Assembly (NCBI RefSeq): GCF_016919245.1
Contig: NZ_JAFEJA010000001.1
Location: forward strand, 1,302,001 to 1,366,000
Length of the DNA stretch: 64,000 bases
Source: Streptomyces zhihengii
Lineage (GTDB): Bacteria > Actinomycetota > Actinomycetes > Streptomycetales > Streptomycetaceae
Reading direction: 5' to 3'
Shown piece by piece: positions 7,334 to 13,683 of the stretch. Made by a program: the position numbers and the translations under genes. Below the pieces are notes generated by a model. That model worked only from the letters and a program-made list of their open reading frames with translations, was not told where the DNA came from and made no database searches. Within the stretch, counting starts at the first letter, position 1. Each line of letters opens with the position of its first letter.

Positions 7334-8896
7334 TCAGCCGAACGTGACGTTCAGCCGGCCGTCGGAGGCGTACGACCAGCGCAGCGCACCCGCGTAGGCG
7401 GAGCACTTGGAGCCGTTGGTGCCGGTCCAGAACTGGTTGGAGCCGTCCGCGTTGCCGACGGTCTTGTCGTTGGAGCCGTCGCCGCTGCGGCACGAGACGT
7501 TGTTGCGGAAGACGGACGAGCCGTTGTCGAAGGAGAAGTTGCGCTCGGTGTTGTCGATGCTGATGTTGTCGGAGATCGTCATGCTGCCCAGGTTCCTGTT
7601 GTAGGTGAACCCGTGCTTGCCGTTGTCGTAGGCGATGTTGCGCCGGATGACGTGGTTGACGCCGATGTCCTCGCCGCCGAGCTTGTAGCCGTTGCGGTCG
7701 CCGCTGGAGTTCTGGGTGCCGTCGGAGAGGGTGCCGTTCTCGTAGGCGAGGGAGTCCTCGATGGTGACGGCGCCGATGGGGCCGGTGTCCGTCTTGGTGT
7801 ACAGGTCCCAGCCGTCGTCGATGTTGTTGTGGGCGACGGCGTAGCGGAAGACGTTGCCCGGGCCGGAGGTCAGCTTGGCGGCGAAGCCGTCGGCGTCCTC
7901 GCCGTCGGAGTCGGCGTTGTCGTGCGACTCGGCGCTCAGGATCAGGTTGTTCGAGGGCCACTGGTCCTTGGGCGTGCTGGAGAGCATCCGGGAGAGCTGG
8001 AGCCCGGTGTCGCGGTTGTAGCGGGTGACCGTGCGCTCGAAGATGTTGTTGCTGCCTCCGACGAAGATGCCGTTGTCACCGGCGCGTTCGACGACGATGC
8101 CCTTGACGTGCCAGTACGAGCCGTTGACCGCGAGGCCGCGGTTGGCCGGGTCCTCGGTCTGGGCCGAGAAGTTCAGCACCGGGGTCTCCCCCGGGTAGGC
8201 GGACAGCTCGGTGCGGTCGGCCGCGGTGCCGTTGTTGCCCTGGGGGATGGTGACCGTCTGGGAGTGGCGGTAGGTGCCGCCGCGCAGATGGATCGTCCCG
8301 CCGGGGGTGATGCGGCTGATCGCCGAGGTGAGCGTGGTCGGGTCGGACAGCGTGCCGGCCGCCCCGTCGGTGCCGCCCGGGGCGACGTACAGCGCGGCGG
8401 AGGACGGCGGCGGCGTGGTGGTGCCGCCGCTGGTCTCGGCCTCCAGGTAGTCGATGTTGGCGAGGCCCGCCGAGGTGGTGGGGTTGAGCCGGACGGTGTT
8501 GCTTCCGGCCGCCACCGGCACGGTGACGGTCTTGGTGACCCAGGTGCTCCAGGCGCCGGTGCCCTCGAAGGACAGGGTGGCGACGGTGGTGCCGCCCACG
8601 ACGACCGCGGCGGGGCGCGCGGTGGTGGTCCCGTTGGCGAAGCGCACGGTCAGGGTGGCGGTGCCGGCGGCCGGTGCGTTCACGGTGAACTGCACGTGGG
8701 CGCCCACCGCGTTGGTGGCGTTGCAGAACCCGCTGCCGGACCAGCCGGCCCACTCGGTCTCGACGGCGCCGGTGCAGATCGCCGGGGCCGTCTCGGCCTC
8801 GTAGCGCACGGTGGCGGCGTGCGCCGGTTGGACGGACACCACGGCTAGAGCACCTGCCAGCAGGCCGGTGCACGCGAGGGCGGCTCTCATGTGCAT
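7334..8896 (-). CDS. secreted pectate lyase, CBM35-like module plus PL9-type beta-helix
   Basis: 520 residues. It has an Ala-rich signal peptide (cleavage near PAHA-A), then a beta-sandwich of about 125 residues starting VRYEAETAPAICTG, like family 35 carbohydrate-binding modules, a Gly/Thr/Pro linker near residue 160, and a right-handed parallel beta-helix. The PL9 signature region reads DNADSDGEDADGFAAKLT followed by NIDDGWDLYTK. The Asp-rich turns are the calcium site and the Lys is the expected general base. It should depolymerise polygalacturonate by beta-elimination outside the cell. The ATG at 8896 is followed by another at 8890. A long leader (about 185 bases) separates the gene from its promoter near 9081-9116. 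Confidence 0.9.
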   Translation of the reverse strand: MHMRAALACTGLLAGALAVVSVQPAHAATVRYEAETAPAICTGAVETEWAGWSGSGFCNATNAVGAHVQFTVNAPAAGTATLTVRFANGTTTARPAAVVVGGTTVATLSFEGTGAWSTWVTKTVTVPVAAGSNTVRLNPTTSAGLANIDYLEAETSGGTTTPPPSSAALYVAPGGTDGAAGTLSDPTTLTSAISRITPGGTIHLRGGTYRHSQTVTIPQGNNGTAADRTELSAYPGETPVLNFSAQTEDPANRGLAVNGSYWHVKGIVVERAGDNGIFVGGSNNIFERTVTRYNRDTGLQLSRMLSSTPKDQWPSNNLILSAESHDNADSDGEDADGFAAKLTSGPGNVFRYAVAHNNIDDGWDLYTKTDTGPIGAVTIEDSLAYENGTLSDGTQNSSGDRNGYKLGGEDIGVNHVIRRNIAYDNGKHGFTYNRNLGSMTISDNISIDNTERNFSFDNGSSVFRNNVSCRSGDGSNDKTVGNADGSNQFWTGTNGSKCSAYAGALRWSYASDGRLNVTFG

Positions 8897-9069
8897 GGTT
8901 GGTCTCCATGTCGGTCGGCTCGGGCGGCCCGTCGGGCCGCTGATGGGGGGCGAGCACGGGGTGGGGCTGTGCTGCGCACGGTCCCGGCGCCGCGGTGGGC
9001 GCCTGTTCGGCGGAGTGAACGGGTGGGGCGCCCGTCGCCCCCCGCCGAGGACCGTGTGAACGGCGCTGG

Positions 9070-9116
9070 GTAAGCGCTTTCGTCGGGAACCTAGGGCTCT
9101 CCCGCCGGACCGTCAA
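9070..9116 (-). promoter_or_regulatory. vegetative-type promoter with overlapping LacI-like operator
   Basis: On the minus strand TTGACG (9111-9116) and TAGGTT (9088-9093) are separated by exactly 17 bases, a good match to the housekeeping sigma-factor consensus. The expected start point (about 9081) falls in GAAAGCGCTTAC (9070-9081), whose AAGCGCTT core resembles LacI-family operators. Placement across +1 is classical for a repressor. The downstream gene is the PL9 pectate lyase. Confidence 0.65.
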
Positions 9117-9134
9117 TGACTTGTACATGATTTG

Positions 9135-9152
9135 AGTTCATGGACATGAACT
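9135..9152. promoter_or_regulatory. perfect 18-bp palindrome upstream of the pectate lyase promoter
   Basis: AGTTCATG-GA-CATGAACT is a perfect 8-bp inverted repeat with a 2-base spacer. Its centre lies about 60 bases upstream of the predicted start point, a usual position for an activator or second operator. It also lies just beyond the 3' end of the ThrRS-like gene. The cognate regulator is not encoded nearby. Confidence 0.55.
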
Positions 9153-9234
9153 TTCTGACACCGTTTCGGACATCCGGCACGGCTCGGTCAGGACGGCCGG
9201 GCGGGGCCCCCGGCGGAAGCCCGGCCCGGCTCGG

Positions 9235-10650
9235 TCAGGGCGCCGGAGAGGGATCCCCGGGGAGGTCGTCGAGGCGGCCCGCGACCGCCGCGGCGATACG
9301 CTCCAGCACCTCGGCGACGGGGGCCGGCGCGGTGCTCCGGCCGTCCCGGAGACGGACGGCGGCGAGCCCGCCCGCCGCCTCCCGCGCACCGGCGACCATC
9401 CGGTAGGGCACCAGCCGCGCGGCCCGCACCCGCGCGCCGAGGGTGCCCGCCTCCGGGCCGTCGAGCCGGGCGCGCAGCCCGAGCTCCAGGCAGCGGGCCA
9501 CCAGCCCCCGGGCGTACGGCAGTTGGGCGTCCGGCACCGGCAGGACCGCCAGTTGCACCGGGGCCAGCCAGGCGGGGAACGCTCCCCCGTGCTGTTCGAG
9601 GAGATGCGCGACCGCACGCTCCACACTGCCGACGACACTGCGGTGGATCATCACGGGCCGGTGCTTCGCCCCGTCCGGTCCGGTGTAGTGCAGGCCGAAC
9701 CGCGCGGGCTGGTGGAAGTCGATCTGCACGGTGGACAGGGTGGCCTCACGGCCGGCGTGATCGGTGATCTGCACATCGATCTTGGGCCCGTAGAACGCCG
9801 CCTCGCCCTCCACCGCCTCGTACGGCAGACCCGCGCGGTCGAGCACCTCGGTGAGCAGCGCAGTGGCTCGGCTCCACATCTCGGGGGCGTCGACGTACTT
9901 GCCGCCCGGCCCGGGAAGGGAGAGCCGGTAGCGGGCCGCGGTGATCCCGAGCGCCGCGTAGGCGTCCCGGATCAGAGCGAGCGCGGCCGCCGCCTCGCCG
10001 GCCACCTGGTCGAGGGTGCAGAAGACGTGCGCGTCGTTGAGCTGGATCGCCCGGACCCGGGTCAGCCCGCCGAGCACCCCGGACAGCTCGGCGCGGTACA
10101 TGCCGCCGAGTTCGGCCATCCGCAGGGGAAGTTCCCGGTAACTGCGGCCCCGCGAGCGGTAGATGAGGGCGTGGTGCGGACACAGGCTCGGCCGCAGCAC
10201 GACCTGCTCACCACCGAGGTCCATCGGCGGGAACATGTCCTCGCTGTAGTGGTCCCAGTGGCCGGAGATCTCGTACAGCTCCCGTTTCCCGAGCACCGGC
10301 GAGTACACGTGCCGGTAGCCGGCCCGCCGCTCGGCCTCCCGGATGTACTCCTCCAGCGCGTGCCGCACGACGGCCCCGTCCGGCAGCCAGTACGGCAGCC
10401 CGGCCCCCATCAGCGGATCGGTGTCGAACAGACCGAGCTCCCGCCCGACCTTCCGGTGGTCGTACCGGGGACGCCCCCCGGGCGCGGGGTCTTCGGCAAA
10501 GGCCTCGGGGACGGGGTTTCCGGCCGCGGCATCCTCGGGTTCGGAATTGCCGCTCGAGGCATCGGAGTTGGGGCCTTCGGCCGCGGCACCCTCGGGCTCG
10601 GGTCCCCCGGCAGGGTCCTGTGCGGCGCGGGCGGGACGGGCTGCGTGCAT
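9235..10650 (-). CDS. threonyl-tRNA synthetase paralogue lacking N-terminal TGS and editing domains
   Basis: 471 residues from the ATG at 10650 (GAGGA eight bases upstream). A standard bacterial ThrRS has about 640-660 residues. This one replaces the TGS and editing modules with about 60 low-complexity Ala/Pro/Glu/Gly residues, then has the class II catalytic core and the anticodon-binding domain (from about residue 355). Zinc ligands are kept: Cys157 (LRPSLCPHH), His208 (NDAHVFCT) and His336 (PVMIHRS). Motif 2 (MYRAE), the substrate-loop GPKIDVQ and motif 3 (GSVER) are also present, so it is probably catalytically active. It should charge tRNA-Thr without proofreading serine. A Thr-codon leader ORF and hairpin upstream imply induction when threonyl-tRNA is short. 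Such duplicates often confer resistance to synthetase inhibitors. Confidence 0.88.
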   Translation of the reverse strand: MHAARPARAAQDPAGGPEPEGAAAEGPNSDASSGNSEPEDAAAGNPVPEAFAEDPAPGGRPRYDHRKVGRELGLFDTDPLMGAGLPYWLPDGAVVRHALEEYIREAERRAGYRHVYSPVLGKRELYEISGHWDHYSEDMFPPMDLGGEQVVLRPSLCPHHALIYRSRGRSYRELPLRMAELGGMYRAELSGVLGGLTRVRAIQLNDAHVFCTLDQVAGEAAAALALIRDAYAALGITAARYRLSLPGPGGKYVDAPEMWSRATALLTEVLDRAGLPYEAVEGEAAFYGPKIDVQITDHAGREATLSTVQIDFHQPARFGLHYTGPDGAKHRPVMIHRSVVGSVERAVAHLLEQHGGAFPAWLAPVQLAVLPVPDAQLPYARGLVARCLELGLRARLDGPEAGTLGARVRAARLVPYRMVAGAREAAGGLAAVRLRDGRSTAPAPVAEVLERIAAAVAGRLDDLPGDPSPAP

Positions 10651-10689
10651 GGTCGGTCCTCGTGGTCGTGGGACGAGCGACCGCAGCAC

Positions 10690-10719
10690 GAAGCCCCGGG
10701 GCACTCGCCCCGGGGCTTC
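10690..10719 (-). terminator. attenuator hairpin in front of the ThrRS paralogue
   Basis: A perfect 13-bp inverted repeat (GAAGCCCCGGGGC at 10690-10702, complement at 10707-10719) with a 4-base loop lies between the Thr leader ORF and the synthetase gene, in the orientation of a transcription attenuator. The leader segment GUCCCGG can pair with CCGGGGC in the left arm, giving a competing antiterminator. There is no U-tract. Confidence 0.75.
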
Positions 10720-10733
10720 GGATCAGGCATCGA

Positions 10734-10784
10734 TCAGCGCGCCGGGACACTCCTCGGCGTCGTCGTCATCGCAGCGCGCTTCAT
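10734..10784 (-). CDS. threonine leader peptide (attenuation control of the ThrRS paralogue)
   Basis: A 16-codon ORF reading MKRAAMTTTPRSVPAR with three consecutive ACG Thr codons (positions 7-9), ending 15 bases before a strong hairpin. This is the arrangement of ribosome-mediated attenuation leaders: when charged tRNA-Thr is scarce, a ribosome stalled at the Thr codons would free the downstream segment to form an antiterminator. There is no Shine-Dalgarno sequence. A TAGCCT hexamer ends seven bases before the ATG, suggesting a leaderless transcript. AGCGCGC in codons 2-4 can pair with GCGCGCT in codons 14-17, the expected alternative structure when the ribosome does not stall. Confidence 0.75.
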   Translation of the reverse strand: MKRAAMTTTPRSVPAR

Positions 10785-10791
10785 GTGCCGG

Positions 10792-10822
10792 AGGCTAGCA
10801 GCGGACCCGGCGGCCCCCGCAA
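10792..10822 (-). promoter_or_regulatory. probable promoter of the leader peptide/ThrRS unit
   Basis: On the minus strand TTGCGG (10817-10822) and TAGCCT (10792-10797) are 19 bases apart. The -10 ends seven bases before the leader ATG, so transcription would begin at or next to the start codon. The match is moderate and the spacing slightly long. Confidence 0.45.
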
Positions 10823-10886
10823 GGGGATTTCCGCGGGCGTGACAGCGGGCGAGCCCGGGGCCGAACGGCCCCCTAGGCTGCGCCCC

Positions 10887-11936
10887 ATGACGACCCATGA
10901 GCGCGAGATCACCGAGCCCGTCGACCTGTGCCGTGCGGACGGGAGGCTGGAGGCGGAGGCCGTGGGGTGGTCGCGGCGGCCGTTGCACCGGACGGGGATG
11001 CGCGGCTGGGGGCGCGGCAAGCGGTGGGAGTACTGGTGTGTGACGACGCCGACGCATCTGGTGGCGCTGACCGTGAGCGACCTCGACTTCCTGGCGCTGC
11101 ACACCGTGTACGTGCTGGAGTACGGCGCCGGGGGGCTGGAGTTCGAGCGGACCGCGATCGTGCCCGGCGGCTTCGGGGTGGCGCTGCCCGACGCGGTGGC
11201 CGGGGCCCCGGGGACCGCGCCGGTGGTGGTCGGGCCGGCGCGGCCGGTGCGGGGGCAGGTGCGGGTGGAGATCCGGTCCGAGGGGGCCGGGACACGGTTG
11301 CGGGCGCGCTGTCTGACGCCGGGCGGGCGGCTGCCGGTGGAGGTCGATCTCCTGGTGGGGATGGATGAGGGGCACGAGACGCTGTCGGTGGTGGTGCCCT
11401 GGAGCGAGCGGCGCTTCCAGTACACCTCCAAGCAGACGGCGCGGCCCGCGTCGGGGACGGTGCGGGTCGGGGAGCGGGTGCTGGAGTTCGGGGAGGACGC
11501 CTGGGGCACCCTCGACCACGGGCGCGGCCGGTGGCCGCGCTCGGTGGACTGGAACTGGGGCGCCGGCTCGGGCCGGACGGACGGCCGCACGGTGGGGCTC
11601 CAGTTCGGCGGGGGCTGGACGCGGGGCACCGGGAGCACGGAGAACGCGCTGTGCGTGGACGGCCGGCTCAGCAAGATCGGGGACGAACTGGAGTGGGACT
11701 GGTCCCCCGCCGACCATCTCGCCCCGTGGCGGGTGCGCACCCCCGGCGGGGACGCGGTGGACCTGGTGTTCACCCCGTTCCACAACCGCTCCACCCGGAC
11801 CGAGGCGGTCCTGATCGCCAACCGCACCGACCAGTGCTTCGGCCACTGGTCGGGCACGGTCCGCACGGACGATGGCGAACGGATCGCCGTGGACGGGCTG
11901 CTGGGATGGGCCGAGGACGTCCATATGCGCTGGTAG
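10887..11936 (+). CDS. DUF2804 family protein
   Basis: 349 residues, no signal peptide or membrane segment. It looks beta-rich with conserved-looking pieces GWGRGKRWEYWC, FGEDAWGTLDHGRGRWP and WNWGAGSG, and an ending DGLLGWAEDVHMRW, which fit the uncharacterised DUF2804 family of actinobacteria and other phyla. No enzymatic role is known to me. The ATG at 10887 is preceded seven bases upstream by TAGGCT, so it may be leaderless. It is divergent from the ThrRS attenuator, and the two promoters lie within about 100 bases. Confidence 0.8.
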   Translation: MTTHEREITEPVDLCRADGRLEAEAVGWSRRPLHRTGMRGWGRGKRWEYWCVTTPTHLVALTVSDLDFLALHTVYVLEYGAGGLEFERTAIVPGGFGVALPDAVAGAPGTAPVVVGPARPVRGQVRVEIRSEGAGTRLRARCLTPGGRLPVEVDLLVGMDEGHETLSVVVPWSERRFQYTSKQTARPASGTVRVGERVLEFGEDAWGTLDHGRGRWPRSVDWNWGAGSGRTDGRTVGLQFGGGWTRGTGSTENALCVDGRLSKIGDELEWDWSPADHLAPWRVRTPGGDAVDLVFTPFHNRSTRTEAVLIANRTDQCFGHWSGTVRTDDGERIAVDGLLGWAEDVHMRW

Positions 11937-12119
11937 AGGCGACGGGCGCGGGAGCCGGGCACGACGCGGGTCGTCCCACATGGTGATACGGGCTGACTGA
12001 ACCATGAGATGTCTGAGATCGTCAGCAGACCCGTGCCCCACGCACGGATCTCGTACAGGGAGGCTCCGCCCGCGGCGGCCGGTCTCCGCACCGCGTGAAC
12101 GAACGTGAAAGACCGAGAC

Positions 12120-13544
12120 ATGCCCGCACCATCCACCGGCCAGGCGCCCGCCCCCGTCAACTCGCGGTCACGCGTGCTCGTCGCGAGCCTCATCGGCACG
12201 ACGATCGAGTTCTACGACTTCTACATCTACGCGACCGCCGCCGTCCTGGTGTTCCCCACGCTCTTCTTCCCGAGCAGCGACCCGACCACGGCGCTGCTCT
12301 CCTCCTTCGCCGTCTTCGGGGCCGCGATGGTCGCCCGTCCGATCGGCGCCATCGTCTTCGGGCACCTCGGCGACCGGATAGGGCGCAAGGCCACGCTGGT
12401 GGCCTCGCTGCTGACCATGGGCGTCGCGACCTTCCTCATCGGCGTGCTGCCCACCTACGAGCAGGCCGGATGGATCGCCACCGCGCTGCTGGTGCTGATG
12501 CGGCTCGCCCAGGGCTTCGCCATCGGCGGCGAGTGGAGCGGAGCCGCCCTGGTCGCGACGGAGAACGCGCCGAGCGGCAAGCGCGCGCTGTACGGCACCT
12601 TCCCGCAGCTCGGCGCCCCGCTGGGCTTCATCATCGGCAACGGTCTCTTCCTGCTCATCGGCGCCCTGCTGCCGTCCGCCGCGGGCGCCGACCCCTCGCA
12701 GCCCTCCGAGGCGTTCCTGGAGTGGGGCTGGCGGGTGCCGTTCCTGTTCTCCGCGGTGATGGTCGCGATCGGCCTGTGGGTGCGGATGCGCCTGGTCGAG
12801 TCGACGGTCTTCTCCCGGACGCGCGAGGCCGGGCTGGTGCGCAAGCTGCCGCTGGCCACCGCGTTCCGCAGCCACTGGCGGCAGCTGATCCTCGGCACGT
12901 TCTTCATGCTGGCCACGTACGTGCTCTTCTATCTGATGACCACGTTCTCGCTGAGCTACGGCCGCACCGCGACGGACGCCGCCGTGCCCGGTCTCGGGTA
13001 CAGCTACACCACGTTCGTGCTGATGATGATCTTCGGCGTGCTGTTCTTCGCCGCGTTCACCCTGATCTCCGGCCCGCTCGCCGACAAGTACGGCCGCCGC
13101 GCCACGCTGATCGCGGTCACCGCCGCGATCGTGGTCTTCGGCCTGCTGTGGGTGCCGCTGACCGGCATGGGCACCCTGGGCGTGGTCCTGTGGCTGGTGC
13201 TCGGCTTCACGCTGATGGGCATGACCTTCGGCCCGATGGGCGCCCTGCTGCCGGAGCTGTTCCCGACGAGCGTGCGCTACACCGGGTCGGGCATCTCCTA
13301 CAACGTCAGCTCCATCCTCGGCGCGGCCGTCGCCCCGTTCGTCGCCGTGGCCCTGTGGGAGGCCGGCGACGGCTCGCCGTGGCTGGTCGGCGTCTACCTC
13401 TCCGCGATGGCCCTGCTGACGCTGGTCGCCCTGCTGCTGGGCAAGGAGACGAAGGGCGTCGCCCTCGACGGGGGCGAGACGCCCGAGGCCCCGGAGCAGG
13501 ACACCGCCGCGGACGCCTCCCCCGCCGTCCCCGCGTCCCGCTGA
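12120..13544 (+). CDS. MHS-family major facilitator transporter
   Basis: About 474 residues with twelve hydrophobic segments, in the metabolite:H+ symporter branch (ProP, KgtP and ShiA relatives). Typical motifs are GTTIEFYDFYIYATA in the first helix, GHLGDRIGRKATL between helices 2 and 3, RLAQGFAIGGEWSGA, and PLADKYGRRATL in the second half. It moves a small organic acid or zwitterion with protons across the cell membrane. Substrate is not predictable. An in-frame GTG at 12105 could extend it by five residues. It is convergent with the biosynthetic operon and separated from it by a strong terminator, so a role in that pathway is not implied by co-transcription. Confidence 0.88.
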   Translation: MPAPSTGQAPAPVNSRSRVLVASLIGTTIEFYDFYIYATAAVLVFPTLFFPSSDPTTALLSSFAVFGAAMVARPIGAIVFGHLGDRIGRKATLVASLLTMGVATFLIGVLPTYEQAGWIATALLVLMRLAQGFAIGGEWSGAALVATENAPSGKRALYGTFPQLGAPLGFIIGNGLFLLIGALLPSAAGADPSQPSEAFLEWGWRVPFLFSAVMVAIGLWVRMRLVESTVFSRTREAGLVRKLPLATAFRSHWRQLILGTFFMLATYVLFYLMTTFSLSYGRTATDAAVPGLGYSYTTFVLMMIFGVLFFAAFTLISGPLADKYGRRATLIAVTAAIVVFGLLWVPLTGMGTLGVVLWLVLGFTLMGMTFGPMGALLPELFPTSVRYTGSGISYNVSSILGAAVAPFVAVALWEAGDGSPWLVGVYLSAMALLTLVALLLGKETKGVALDGGETPEAPEQDTAADASPAVPASR

Positions 13545-13548
13545 ACCC

Positions 13549-13596
13549 CGTCGCCGCCGGTCCTCCGCCCCGGGGTGCGGAGGACCGGCGGCGACG
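13549..13596. terminator. bidirectional terminator between the MHS transporter and the biosynthetic operon
   Basis: A perfect 20-bp stem (13549-13568 paired with 13577-13596) with an 8-base loop starts five bases after the transporter stop. It lies 88 bases beyond the end of the convergent NRPS gene. It marks the 3' boundary of the biosynthetic operon. Confidence 0.75.
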
Positions 13597-13683
13597 TGTG
13601 CGCGGGGGCGCCGCCCGCGCAGTGCGCGGCCGCGGGTCCGCACGAGGAGACCGGCAGCCGGAACGCGGGCGGCCCCGCCGCGC

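Noticed and set aside
10651..10800. T-box riboswitch in front of the ThrRS paralogue
   Set aside because: No T-box consensus (AGGGTGGNACCGCG-like) is present and the leader is only about 130 bases. The Thr-codon ORF with competing hairpins explains the region better.
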